Below are positions 29,101 to 39,339 of a stretch of 64,000 nucleotides of DNA, piece by piece. Location of the stretch: the NCBI RefSeq assembly GCF_019925205.1, contig NC_083560.1, positions 124,221,062 through 124,285,061 of the forward strand, given 5' to 3'. The DNA comes from Metopolophium dirhodum (lineage: Eukaryota; Arthropoda; Insecta; Hemiptera; Aphididae). The stretch's first letter is position 1, and every line of letters begins with the position of its first letter. Below the pieces are notes generated by a model. That model was not told where the DNA came from and made no database searches. It saw only the letters and a program-made list of their open reading frames with translations. The position numbers and the translations under genes are program-made.

Positions 29101-32100
29101 TGGATAAACGACTTGACAAAACCAGTTATTTCTGGAATCTTAGTAATAAAATATAAAAATTAAATAAATATTACATCAATGTCACATAAATATGTACGTA
29201 ATATTGTTATTATAGTCTATGCTACCGTCAATATTATTTACAATTGATAATTTATAAATCAATAATTACATAATTATATTCAAATGTACTATAAATTGTC
29301 TTAAAAGAAATCGAAACACCATCGCTAAATTATACTGAAATGTGTAAGACTCAATATTTTACATGAATTATATATGTCCAAATAATAATAAATAAATAAT
29401 AGTTTTGAAAAAATTGTCAGCACAACTAAAAAGTAACTTTAAAGATACAATGGGTATTATTGTAATATTATTCTAATTTTAAAAATTCTTCGATACACAT
29501 AATTTTAGTAGTACATAGTTGCAGTAAAAATTCACGTTTCAATACCTAATTAATATTCATTTTATACAGATTAGTAAACGTAATTACATTTTTCTTTTAG
29601 TTTCTAAGCTGAGCGATAATTGTATTGATTTTACAATAATATGTTTTTTTTTTGATCCATCATTGTTTTTGTCCAGTAACACTGCTTCGATTTTCTTCAA
29701 CAGTATCTTGTTTAATGAGAAAGTGAATCTAGTTGGTACGTTTGGGAGGTCAAATTTTAAAGTTCTCAATAGTTTTCGAAAGGGAAGCCAAGGGAAAAAC
29801 AAACCAAAAGTTAAAGGAAAACGGTAATTTTTACGCGAAATCGGTTTTGGTTTTTGGTGTAACTCTAAAACAAATATCCGTAGATAAATGCAATTTTCAC
29901 TGAATGTTTCTATTAGCCTTTTTAATACAATTTTCAAAATATTTTGATTTGTTTTGAACTGTTATGATTGAAAAAAAAACTATTTGACAGTTTTAGGTAA
30001 ATTTTTCCTAACCCTAATTGAAATTAAAACCAATTTAATAACAAGGAAAATCGGACTTAATATTTTTGGCTTATCGCCAGTCTTTAAAATGATTCACCTC
30101 TGTATAGTATATAAATATTTTATTAGGTATGCCTACTAATAACTATAATAGAACTCATTATAAACTGCGGCCTGCGAATATAAGATACGTAATATATTTG
30201 ATTGTATCATTGTATCAAATGTGTTTATACAATTTATTTATACTTAAATTTTATTATTTTATACACTATAGCGTATCTATATACCTACCGTACTGTATAA
30301 TATAACAATAACGTGCCATGCTAAAGGTAGCGTGCGGTTGGTCTAACCAATTAGTTAATGAAAAACTCGATTTACGAATTATGGTAGATAACAACAATGT
30401 TATACACAATATTGCCAATATAATAATTAATCTACTTAACTTAATTATAATTTCAATGCCGTGTATATATTATTATATATGGTTCTATGTAGATACTACT
30501 TATAAGCCTACACAGATTTTCTTAGTCTATTTAATGATCACTCATCAGTAGTCATCACTGTCAAGCTGTTCAAATATATTTTGAATATTAATTTAAATTA
30601 TGGTAAAGAGGCATTTCAATACGCATTTTAAATCACAATACATAAATATAGAGTAGAAATAGTAGAATTATAATTTTGCCAGGCAATATATTTTAAATTC
30701 CATAATTAGTGCATACATTTTCGTCAATTTCATATTTGGAACACTACCTACTTAAGGTTTATCGTGAATAGTGGGTTTTATAATTAAAAATAGGTGGGTA
30801 GAAAATTCGACAAAGTAGTAACTTGTATTATGGGCGCAGGGTAACAGTATATTTCGATTGAATAGTTTCGCTTAAAAAAAATGATGAAGCAGATTCATTA
30901 ATTTTAATGGCATCTTTATATTTTGGAAATGTTACTTTTAATAATATGTTGATAGGAAATTAAGCAATAACTCAAAGAGCTAGAATTCTTGTGTGGTAAA
31001 AATTTGAAAAATTGTAAGGTACTATTCTTTGGACTTGTATACAAGTTCTTATGTTGTAAACTATAAATACCTACATATTCTTGACTTAATTACTTTAGTA
31101 ATAACAAACAATAATTCTTTATTTTTTATGGTAAAAAATCGATAGTAAGTAGGTAACTATTATAATACCGGGTTGCATGAATAACATTTATAATCAATAG
31201 TGAGCAAATCACTATACACATTGTACACGTGATTTAATGACCCATTGGCCATAATGATTGGTTAACTAATATTAAATAATTAAATAATCTAAGTAATCTT
31301 AAGTAATTTAAATTAATCAATTTGTTATCTACCCGGCATATCGATCTCATTGAATATTTACTATGGCCGAGGGGGGGGGGGGGGGGTGGGGGGGGGAGAG
31401 GAGGAGCATTAACTTAAATTATTAGAAGTATAATCATATAAAAGTTTCCATAGTTATGCCTAGATATGGTGAGGTTGAATAAACACATAATTTATAAAAT
31501 AAAACTATTAACTATTTAAATAAATACCTACCTAACCAATAACCCTGGGCCATTTTTTAAAAAAAATTGTTTTTATTAAAACAGTTGAAGCTGTAATTTG
31601 TGATTGAGGTGAAACCGCTTGCGGCTCTGGTTCACGGGGCCCCTCGAATATGATGAATGTGTCCATCCCACCCCCACTGCTGCCATGTGTACAAGGATTG
31701 ACATCTAATATTTAGGTAATCTTATACTTTCAAGTTTCAACAAATAGTTGACACTTGAATGACAGTAGGTTATATAATATTACAAAATAATACTAAAAAT
31801 CACTATATCGGTTACTATCTAGTTCGCCGTAGCCAGTTTCGTGTTAAGACTTAAGAGGAAATACAAAAATAAGGGCAGTCTTGGCCCGGACGGAAAATGT
31901 TTAGGGGCGAAAAATTATTTGATATCAAGACAAAACGAAAGTCTTGTAGTTTAGTAATTTACAATAACTTTTAGGAAGACTTATTGATTATAAAAACATA
32001 ATAAGACATTCACGTTTTCGACTTTAGAAATTATATTGTGGCGATATTAAAATGTTCTAACTTACATACCGCCCACCGCTGTGATGTGCTGATATCGCGT

Positions 32101-35100
32101 AAGCGCGTGCAAGTGTTATATACTTTTAACTTAAAAAGGCCGTTGCACCCTTTCTATTTTAGTTCGTATTATTTTAGAGTATAAATTATAATATGTCTAA
32201 AATACGTCTGCAGCAGTACGCCTATAATATACATCCTGATGCAGAATCATTTTTTTTTTTTTTTGTTTCCTCGTGTTAAACTACGAATTTCATAATATTT
32301 TCAGTTTGATACGTTTTATTTGTAAATTACCAAGGTATTAATTATATTTTATAGTACATTCTCGTCCGTTTAATAAAGATGAGGTACCACCGAGACCGCG
32401 CGATAGTAGCAGAGTCCTATTTACTGAAAAACGATCGATTTCAATTGACGCCAAAGGTCAATTTTTTTTTTTTAATAATAGTGGAAAGCTAATGAAAACA
32501 TTTTCTGCCCTTTCGAAAAAGAGTCGAGGAAAAAAGTATTTTGATGGGTAGCACCGTAAAAGGGTAGTAAAGGGTGACATATTATATACATAAATACAAA
32601 TCTGTCCCAGGTGGCACAACTTGCCACCAACTATTAATTCGATCATCGGATATATTATAATTTATAACAATACCATTAATACCTATTCTGCTGTTCAACA
32701 CTACTGGCTTATCTGCGTGCACGTGTGCCCAAACGATGGTATAAAGTATAAATTAATAAAAATCTGTACCTTACGCCGATAACGGTTAAAAATATAATCC
32801 GGATTCCAGACAGGAGTGGAAGAAAACGACGTTTTAGACGTTTTAGACGTGCATATTTACTACAGATTGATATTATTTTCGTTTGTATAGTCAAATCGGC
32901 TTTAACTCATAGATAATATAAGAATGGATAGGACATGCCTTTGCCAGTTTCATATGGGGCCGTGTGCTTTTCTGGGGGAAGAGAGAACGTAAAGAGAGAA
33001 AGACGTATGACGCTTTTTTTTAAGGTTATATCCAAAAACTGTCAACTTTATCAATTTCAAATTTGTATTTTGATTGTTGTGCCTGAAAATGGAAATTGGA
33101 ATACTCAAATTACTCTTAACTTTGAATACATAATTAATTGTAAACAGAATATAGAATAATATAGATCGTTAATTATTACTAATTAATCATCAATGTTATT
33201 TATTATCATTTATCAATTATCATATCAATATTTGTCCCATAGGCAATATACATAACCTAACCTAACCGAAGGCGAAATCTTTCTAAAAATACATTTTTTT
33301 TCGTCAATAATGTTACAAAAAAAAAAAATAGAAATAGGTTTTAATTCACGCCGTCTGCACGTCTACCACTTTCGCAGACCGTTGTTATATCGATGTACCG
33401 TTATCGCCGGCCGGGCAAACGTCATTCCTTATAATAATTATTAGAGCCGCCGCCGCCACTTAAAACATTATAAAATAATCTCGATACTCAACTACCGTAA
33501 TATAATCATAACAGTAAATATTAGAGACAAAATATGTAAAGGCCAGTAGATATTAATCGTTTTAGTATTTTACGATAATCTGTGACGTTACATTTTACGA
33601 GTGTTGGAATTTAAAACTATACGCAAACTTCAGCTCTTGGCGCGTTTCCCGTCGGAATTCGGCCTGGGAGATCCATCCGCCGAGATATTATAAAAAACAA
33701 TACCCCCCCCCCCCTCCGCCCTCGTATATAATTCGACGGAAAAAAACTTCCGTTTCTCCGGTCCCCGCCACCACAGGACAGGACAGGATACGTGCAGGGT
33801 GTAGGCCGAGTGCCGAACCCGACGAAATGGGCCACAAAAACAATAATGAATTGTTCGTTTCGTTACGATTTTAGAAATATGTCGAATAGCCACGGAATAA
33901 TAGAAATGTTTATTTATAATATATAATTAGGTAAGTCGTCGTAGTCGCGCAGCGCTGTAGAAACACGTTTTATCGTTATCGTGACTGGCCATAGGTTATT
34001 GCCGCGAACGCATGAAAACACGACACACATTTTAGATACCCTACGCCCGTCATAGAACTACGTACAACGTAGGTACATATAATAATTTGTACTTGGAGTT
34101 TTTATACTTTACATTTTATTGGAATCCGAAAAGTACCAAGTACAGTTATTTCGTTTATTACGATCGGACACGATACAATACAGATAAGCCCATCTATTAC
34201 ATAGGACATAAAAATAAATTTGAAACGAGTCATTATGGTCATTCGCATTCATTTCAGAATAAACATACTAATTATAATGCTTTACTATTAGTGTGCTAAG
34301 TGTCTCTGAACATGGATACCTAACTTACTAAAAAGAATTGCACCATTTAAAAAATATAAAACTCAATCATGTAGTCAAACACAGTAATCCTTATCCATAT
34401 GATTACTAAGTTTTCGAGTTATGAGGTAGTAAGCCAGTAAGGTACCTACCCACAATTATAAATAAAAAGGAACGCTGCAAAAAGCCATAATCTTTCAATA
34501 TTTCATTTTCATATCGAGGTCCTTTTTTTATAATCGAGGGCCCCAAATTTACGTTATTGCTATGACCAGTGACCACCGTCGTCATTGCTTACTGAGTACT
34601 ATATAACTACTAATCACTCAATGTTTACTGGGAAAATGTATATATTATTATAGTATTGTTGTCACCTGTCACTATAGGCATTGTAGTCATTGGTCGTGCC
34701 AATTGAATAATCAATAAATCGTAAGTACGACGAAATCACGTGACAACAGGTATTTATTTGGTCGGGACCATACAGGCGCTGAAATAAATACAGAGTATTC
34801 CAGTAAGTCTTTCTATAAAGAAATTGACTAAGAGATGTACTTAAAGTAGGGTGAAAGAGGTCAGGGGGAGGGGAAAGATAGCACATGACTTATTGGTATA
34901 TGGCACATGACACATGACTATAACTATTAATATCGAGAGAAGAGGAGATCAACAAATTTTTTTGAAAAAGATAGCATACCTCCTACACTTTAGACCCAAT
35001 CCTAACATTATATTATTAACTATTTCTTTCCAACGATACAGTTGAGCGTGACGTCTGTCACAAGACAACGTTTGACAACGATAACTGCCGGCCATTGGAG

Positions 35101-35290
35101 ACGGACAGTCCGTAATATAATATTAATAAATAATCAGCTCATGACGTCTGCGGCCGGCACTCACCACTTTCAGATGTTTGAGCGACGGCAGGACGGGCTG
35201 CAGTTCGCTGATGACGGACATTATCTTTTCGCCGGACAGCGCCTCGCTGCCGTTCAACAGGTTCATCACTTGGTCCTTGAAACCCTCCAT
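3191..35290 (-). CDS. Classical penta-EF-hand calpain (Ca2+-dependent cysteine protease), spliced, two alternative first exons
   Basis: Intracellular Ca2+-activated cysteine protease that makes limited cuts in cytoskeletal and signalling proteins (known for the family). Coding exons in transcript order: first exon 35290-35165 or 13752-13597, then 9336-9157, 9063-8994, 8844-8727, 8665-8531, 7546-7378, 6828-6647, 6504-6251, 6177-6014, 5897-5680, 5615-5573, 5491-5350, 4316-4215, 4102-3975, 3876-3681, 3276-3191. All introns are GT/AG and every junction keeps frame. The total is 2313 nt (770 aa) with the 35-kb exon or 2343 nt (780 aa) with the 13.7-kb exon. In the 770-aa form the catalytic residues are Cys128 (GELGDCW), His284 (KGHAYS) and Asn312 (LRNPWG). 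A C2-like domain covers roughly residues 350-540 and a penta-EF-hand domain roughly 555-770. Length and order match insect CalpA/CalpB types; I cannot tell which of the two it is. Confidence 0.96.
4317..5349 (-). other. Calpain intron
   Basis: About 1 kb of AT-rich sequence with a short (GAA)n near 5025. Nothing else recognised. Confidence 0.8.
5573..6504 (-). CDS. Calpain C2-like (CBSW) domain and acidic linker exons
   Basis: Exons 6504-6251, 6177-6014, 5897-5680 and 5615-5573. The first begins SAEWRFISESDKQSLGL and finishes the protease domain with FWMSYKDFVKFFSRLEICNL, a hallmark of calpain PC2 ends. WEMSVFEGEWVRGATAGGCRN starts the C2-like beta-sandwich, which includes an acidic loop (EDPDEEDEERK) of the kind that helps couple Ca2+ or membrane binding to activation in family members. 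RFSLPPGTYCIVPSTFDPN and GEFLLRVFSE close the domain. The small 43-nt exon (ELDDEVGMGEVDVK) is an acidic linker to the EF-hands. Residues about 327-553 of isoform 1. Confidence 0.94.
6647..9336 (-). CDS. Calpain protease-core exons (CysPc, PC1+PC2)
   Basis: Six exons: 9336-9157, 9063-8994, 8844-8727, 8665-8531, 7546-7378, 6828-6647. The first opens IGERGSGFRPR and continues into the family motif LFEDPDF...FEWRRPS. The catalytic Cys codon lies just inside exon 8844-8727, and the 9063/8844 junction splits the Gly codon of GELGDCW. Exon 7546-7378 carries GSYEALKGGSTCEAMEDFTGG, a conserved PC2 block. Exon 6828-6647 carries catalytic His (GHAYSITRV) and Asn (RLRNPWGNEAEWNG). All three catalytic residues and the oxyanion Gln (VQQGELG) are present, so the enzyme should be active. 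Exon 9336 could also be read from an ATG three codons upstream (MFK-IGERG), which would need yet another promoter. Confidence 0.95.
7252..7316. repeat. Imperfect 24-bp inverted repeat (hairpin) in calpain intron
   Basis: Left arm 7252-7276 (TATTATCCAGAACTG...GGCGGC) and right arm 7292-7316 (GCCGCTCTGCCAG...TATTA) are imperfect reverse complements around a 15-nt loop. A second small inverted repeat TACCG...CGGTA lies at 7189-7212. The surrounding 7060-7316 stretch is GC-richer than the intron and is probably a remnant of a foldback or MITE-type element. Confidence 0.5.
7796..7952 (-). mobile_element. pogo/Tigger-like MITE copy (short)
   Basis: On the minus strand it starts CAGTCGAGTCTCGATAACTC with an extra internal CGATAACTCGA, and carries the same subterminal block as 16246-16347. 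At the other end TTCGAGTTATTGAG is a degenerate inverted terminus. TA flanks are not preserved. It lies in the calpain intron between exons 8665-8531 and 7546-7378. Confidence 0.65.
8458..8530 (-). promoter_or_regulatory. Predicted three-helix stem-loop overlapping a calpain 5' splice site
   Basis: Directly after exon 8665-8531 the intron RNA reads GU-AAGCUGUU, and AAGCUGUU (+3 to +10) can pair perfectly with AACAGCUU (+66 to +73). Inside, AAAAACC (+21 to +27) pairs with GGUUUUU (+55 to +61) and CCCG (+28 to +31) with CGGG (+47 to +50). The whole fold uses the donor itself. It could also be a decayed foldback repeat that happened to insert here. Confidence 0.5.
9337..13596 (-). other. Calpain 5' intron (shared by both isoforms)
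   Basis: AT-rich. It contains the GC-richer block at 11860-12240, a palindrome TTATAACGTTATAA near 9534 and a TAGGTACCTA site at 12270. No coding exon with acceptable splice sites was recognised. Confidence 0.6.
11860..12240. other. GC/CpG-richer block in calpain intron
   Basis: About 380 bp with many CpGs (for example GGGCCGCCGCCGCGTG near 12030 and CCGGACGAAAAACGG near 12130) in an otherwise AT-rich intron between the 13.7-kb alternative first exon and the 9.3-kb exon. It could be a third promoter or an enhancer. No exon with good splice sites was found in it. Confidence 0.3.
13597..13752 (-). CDS. Calpain alternative first coding exon, isoform 2 (52 codons)
   Basis: The ATG at 13752 is preceded by an in-frame TAA 12 nt upstream, so the exon starts a protein rather than continuing one. 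It encodes MKGKYVSAFDSFF, then a Ser/Glu/Gln-rich stretch, and ends ...FDTCNI at a strong donor GTGAGT (13596-13591) in phase 0, the same phase as the 35-kb first exon. The 35-kb exon cannot be spliced into it in frame (the only close acceptor, AAG before T-ATG, gives the wrong phase), so the two are best read as alternatives driven by separate promoters. The low-complexity acidic/serine content resembles disordered regulatory N-termini. An unrelated small minus-strand gene ending at this donor is less likely. Confidence 0.6.
14097..14130. repeat. (TTA)n microsatellite
   Basis: About 11 uninterrupted TTA units in the long calpain intron. Confidence 0.95.
15914..16059. mobile_element. Candidate short MITE related to the 58.7-kb hAT element
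   Basis: Begins CATAGGTGAAAATATGGGGG and ends with the reverse complement of CATAGGCTTAAATA, enclosing G-rich then C-rich tracts just as the 189-bp element at 58690 does. No matching flanking duplication is seen. Confidence 0.4.
16246..16347 (+). mobile_element. pogo/Tigger-like MITE terminus (fragment)
   Basis: After TA (16244-16245) the sequence starts CAGTCGAGTCTCGATAACTC and runs into a subterminal block that is nearly identical, inverted, to 7796-7952. No opposite end is visible, so it is a truncated copy in the long calpain intron. Confidence 0.7.
21831..21872 (+). mobile_element. Solo transposon-type end with poly-G
   Basis: CAGGCGCGGATCTAGAACTG followed by a run of about 15 G resembles the CAGGGGCGGATCYAG ends common in insect hAT-type elements. 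The other end is not found. Confidence 0.3.
22677..22800 (+). repeat. Dispersed repeat family, terminal fragment
   Basis: ATCGTTTTTC ... GACCCACTTGTAAG ... CAGCAGAGCGACATCCACTT ACCC is the reverse-complement counterpart of the 36152 and 62581 termini. Confidence 0.7.
25634..25653. repeat. (GGTA)5 microsatellite
   Basis: Five GGTA units; a shorter (TAGG)4 run occurs at 23227-23242. Confidence 0.9.
29640..29985 (+). repeat. Dispersed repeat family, 5'-part copy
   Basis: Contains CTTCAACAGTATCTTG, AAGTGAATCTAGTTGGTAC and GTGTAACTCTAAAACAAAT in family order. The 117-residue minus-strand open frame here is a by-product of the repeat, not a gene. Confidence 0.7.
31371..31396. repeat. Poly-G tract (26 bp, one interruption)
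   Basis: 16 G, T, then 9 or more G. Other G or C runs of 10 or more lie at about 21857-21871, 33703-33714, 51865-51876 and 58804-58818. Confidence 0.9.
35165..35290 (-). CDS. Calpain first coding exon, isoform 1 (42 codons)
   Basis: The ATG at 35290-35288 is the first in-frame methionine after an in-frame TAA 48 nt upstream. The exon encodes MEGFKDQVMNLL... and ends ...SLKHLKV at donor GTGAGT (35164-35159), in phase 0. That fits the phase-0 exon at 9336 (acceptor TTTAAG). It is GC-rich, unlike the rest of the gene, because it sits in the CpG-rich block of the putative promoter. The residues form a short amphipathic-looking N-terminal extension before the conserved GSGFRPR segment; calpain N-termini are poorly conserved, so similarity cannot confirm the join. 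The link to the 9.3-kb exon rests on strand, phase and the lack of other minus-strand coding DNA between; an RNA read across the junction would settle it. Confidence 0.7.
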
Positions 35291-35830
35291 CGGGCCGGGA
35301 TCGATCACGGCCAGAGAGCCCCGATGCGCCCGCGGTGTTTATTGACTCGGGAAATCGGTGCCCTACGAACAACGATGTGAGAACGCCGACGAAGCCGCAG
35401 TGGTACTGATGCGAGGGCGACCTTGTCGATACACGGACTGCCGTAGTGCCGTGCAACCGGTGGCGAGACTGGTGAAGTGGCGAACGTGTTTCGGTGTAGG
35501 CACTACTCTATGCGTGCGGTGTTGTTGTTCGTGCCGAATGCGCGCGCGGCGCGCCGGGTCGACGGCCGCGTCCGCCGTTTCCCCCTCCCGCCGCCGCGTG
35601 CCATCCACAACACCCGAATCGGTGGGGACCCGGCAATACCGATACGTTTCTGATCGTGTTCGGCGGTTCCGAACCGGTCGGGATTTCGTACCGTCGAGCG
35701 CCGCCGTCGCCGTCGAGCCCGGCTGGCGGCCACGGGCGGCGTCGGCGGTCACTAATTTTTTTTTGCACGAGTAATGTGTGCGTCGTCCTCCCGCGCGTGC
35801 GCGTGCGCGAGTCGACGGCCGTTGCTATTA
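35291..35830 (-). promoter_or_regulatory. GC/CpG-rich putative promoter and 5'UTR of calpain isoform 1
   Basis: The strip from about 35040 to 35830 is far richer in G+C and CpG than the rest of the window, with long runs such as GCGCGCGGCGCGCC and CCGCCGCCGCGTGCC near 35540-35600. It contains and lies directly upstream (minus strand) of the first calpain exon. All six frames are open over long stretches here because AT-rich stop codons are rare, so the apparent open frames are composition artefacts. No TATA box is evident. The transcription start cannot be placed from sequence alone. Confidence 0.55.
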
Positions 35831-36151
35831 CTTATTATTGTCGTTGGTGCAATAATTTATTAATGTGCAATATTACGTTATTTGCAGGGTTGTGAATTAT
35901 AAATGCACACCAATAACTATGACATTTGCATGCACTTTATATGCACCGAAAAATATGAAAATATACAATAACAGTTATTTTTCCAAAAGGCGAAACTATA
36001 CAAAATTGGGTATTGCAATTAAATCACAGGCAAATGTCTAAGGCTTGAAGTAAGTACTTTATCAAGATTATTATGCGTAAAATATTACAAATGAAATTAA
36101 TCAAACGTATATTATTAAGAAAAAAAATAGATAAGGTTCATAAAAAAAAAA

Positions 36152-36300
36152 GGATAAGTGGATGTCGCTGTACAGTAGGTTAGATGCAAATAGGTCACTA
36201 TTTAATTGATGGTATTAAATTTTAAATCAATGAATGATATATTATAATATCATTGCATACGAAAAACGATTTTGAGCGGAGATGGTTTGTAAGTGTGGAT
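36152..36300 (-). repeat. Dispersed repeat family, terminal fragment
   Basis: GGATAAGTGGATGTCGCTG followed by TACAGTAGGTTAG, GATGGTATTAAATTT and AAAAACGATTTTGAGCGG matches the terminus of the 62.6-kb copy. Confidence 0.7.
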
Positions 36301-36570
36301 CTTTTATATTATATTTATATTGTTATTACTTATTATTAATACGGCAGGCGGTAAGCTGCTAAGTTGAATTGTTATTATAAAATTACAAAAAAAATAACTA
36401 AAATCGTTATTCTCTGTTATTTAATATGTAATTTCGTCAAAAATTGAACATAAAATAACTATAAAAAAAACTATGTTTTAGATTGGAATTCTATCTTTAT
36501 TCTGTGTTGTATCATCAGTCATCACGGACGGCTTTGCGCTTGTTTGGAAACATCAATAATAATAATAATA

Positions 36571-36735
36571 GTGTGACTTGTCGCGGCGCTTTGGCTGCTA
36601 TACCAGTCTTGCCATGCGACTGAGAGTAAGTAACGCCAGCTGCTACTAGTTCCCGGATGGGTGACCACCCGGGTTCGTAGTAGTAAAAACCTTGCCACAC
36701 ATACACGGCCTCAAGTTCAATAAAAATAATAATAT
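36571..36735 (+). repeat. 5S-rRNA-like SINE candidate
   Basis: CCCGGATGGGTGACCACCCGGG (36652-36673) closely resembles the internal control / C-box end of 5S rRNA (GGATGGGTGACCGCCTGGG). Upstream are a GC-rich segment (TCGCGGCGCTTTGGCTGC) and AGTAAGTAACGCC; downstream is a non-5S part and an A/T-rich AATAAAAATAAT tail, flanked by (AAT)n. This fits a SINE3-type, 5S-derived retroelement. It is too short and diverged to be a working 5S gene. Confidence 0.5.
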
Positions 36736-36748
36736 TTAATAGGTACCT

Positions 36749-36750
<2 letters not shown>

Positions 36751-36779
<29 letters not shown>

Positions 36780-36780
36780 G
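36751..36780. repeat. (TAA)n microsatellite
   Basis: About 9-10 uninterrupted TAA/AAT units immediately after the 5S-like element and a TAGGTACCTA palindrome. Confidence 0.95.
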
Positions 36781-39339
36781 TGTAGCAAAATTAGTGTCTG
36801 TTAATAATTTCATATTGTTGATTGTCATTATTTATATTATGTATTGTCGTATTGGCAACATAATTATTATGCTCCAGTGATATTTTTGGAAAAAAGTAAC
36901 TTCTAATGTAATTAAGTTAGTTTTTAAACTCAAAAGTAATGTAACTTGACTAAATAAAAAAAAGTAATTTACAACATACAACGTTATGGCCTTAAACAAG
37001 TATAAAATAGGTAATATATTACAACTTCGTATAAATATAAGACTACCTAAGGATTCCAAGCATTCTAAGCTTCTGAAAAATATACACTGAAACTTCAGAA
37101 CACTGAACAATCAGTGTCGGACAGGGTCACGGATTAAATTAATCATAAACAAAGTTTGTGCCCTGTGATTTGGAAATAAGGGCTCCACCCCTAAATTGAT
37201 TTGGTATGGGGAGACAACAACTAATGTTTTGATAAGCCCAGAAACGTACATGTACACACTGTATACATACTATACCACACGACTTTTCCATTTTCACCGT
37301 GACATCAAACATTGTAAAAATAACACTAACCTAACCAAATAAAATTGTATTATTGTTTTATATTTATTTAAATCACAATACCTACATCATTATCATAATT
37401 TACATATTTTTAATTATTATCAATAGTAAAAATATAAAAGATATAATAAAAACTTTAATAAACTAAATATGAATAATATCTCAAATCAATAACCATTTAT
37501 CATTGACAGAGCTTCCATAATAACTTGAGAAATTAACAATATTAATTTATTTAAAATATTAAATATTAAAAATTTTTTAACTTTCGGAAAATATGCGTTC
37601 GCATATTAAATAATAATAATACAAGTAATCAGCCGTTGCGCAATCGACTAGATAAGTATGAGTTTATTTATACATAAAGGTAACTTATATACAATTCGTA
37701 CAATGATAACGTCATTATTTTAATAATGGCTGAGAACATAATATGTTATTACTCATTATTACATATTATATTGTATGTTTCTAGATTTGACAAAGTGTTC
37801 ATTTTCTATTTAATCTTCTGAACGAATAATAATAATTCATATGTATAAAATCAGAGGCCCCAAGGCCCAAATTACCATAATTAGATCGGTGCCCCGTCCG
37901 CAATATTGCGCACTAGCAGTCAGGAGAAGTCTGACTCTGAACAAGTATATATTATAATATATTTAGGTATATATATTATATGTATACTGACTTACCGAGT
38001 TCTCGGAAGAAATAAATAATACATTTTCACTAATAATATGGTGGACGATATGCAATTCGTTCCAGCGACATCAGTAGATGTAAAATGTCATTCAACATAA
38101 TAATAATATAATTCACAAAGACGACTAAACATTTGTTAAAAAACCGGCGCACAAATATGAGTCCAATCCATATTATGGTACAAAACTGCTATGTTACTTA
38201 TTACTATTATTAGTACAGTTTTCGAAAAAAAAAAAATATCGATTTTGAAAATGTTATAAATATTTTTCTATTTCATACTATACCTACCTTGTAGCTAAAT
38301 ATTTAAGGATTTTTATTACTATACTTACCAACCTAATGAAAAAAAGTTCACAAATGTTAGCAATAAAATAATAAAATATACCAAACTTATTAGTTATTTT
38401 GTTCTATGATAGAACTTCTGTCCTATATCGTATGGTTTTTAGAGAATATAAAGCCTGTTTAATGACGTTATAATAGCATCATAAAATAAATTGGAATTTG
38501 TAGAGAAATTCTTATATAGAATATTATAATAAATTATGAGCAGTCACCGCGCAAAGCCGACGTAAAACAATATTTCCATCAGTTTCTTTTTATCATATAC
38601 CTACACGGCTACTAAACACTTATCTTTTTGCACCGAATACTTTTATCCTTATACTATACGTGGGCTAACGCGTACCTATAGGTTTTTTTCTCGTTTTTAC
38701 AACTCAAGTAACTCCTAATAATAATTGGTACTGTAATTATTGGTTTATCGTTTTAGAAAAATTGGGTTGTAAAATTGTAAATTTGTAATTTTGTTACACC
38801 AACGCTATTAAGCTGCAACACCTAAGGTTTCAACATGTTTGTACAAAATTCCTTAAAAGTTTTTGTGATATATAATATATATTACTAAATATATAGTAAT
38901 TATATAATATATAGTAATTATTACAATAATATACCTAATATAGAAATATAAGTATACAACTAGTTGTTATTAAAACTGATAAATAAATACCGACCTCGAG
39001 GTACCACCCTAGAATGGTGTAAATAGCATCATCGTGATATAAATTATAGCTTTTAATTTATATATTTAAAATATGTCATTGTTTATAACAAACAATAATA
39101 AACGTATGGTAACAATAACTTTCAGTTTCTTAAGAATCATTTTTTTAGACCAAATGACAAAGTAACCGATTAACAAAAATTGTTTAAAGAAAAAAAATCG
39201 TTATTTTAAGTTTAAATATCAGCTAATTATCAAAATATGAACTTCAATCCCTTAAAACGTTAGGTATAATACATTAAACAATGTGAAGTTTAAACACTTA
39301 TAAAGAAATTGTGATTGTGTATTTTAGATATTTTAGATT

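Larger units (their letters stand above)
13753..35164 (-). other. Very long first intron of calpain isoform 1
   Basis: About 21.4 kb. It holds a pogo-like end (16246), a candidate MITE (15914), a transposon-type end (21831), two dispersed-repeat pieces (22677, 29640), a 16-bp direct tandem near 20576, microsatellites and poly-G. A modestly GC-richer part lies at 33350-33850. No protein gene is supported. Confidence 0.55.

Noticed and set aside
29584..29937. 117-residue minus-strand open frame
   Set aside because: Produced by a copy of the dispersed repeat; other copies do not conserve the frame.
33250..33270. CCTAACCTAACCGAAGG, telomere-like (CCTAA) units
   Set aside because: Only two or three units; not an interstitial telomere array.
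35139..35774. Long open frames on both strands across the 35.1-35.8 kb GC-rich block
   Set aside because: All frames are open because stop codons are rare in GC-rich sequence. The only supported coding is the 126-nt calpain exon at 35165-35290.
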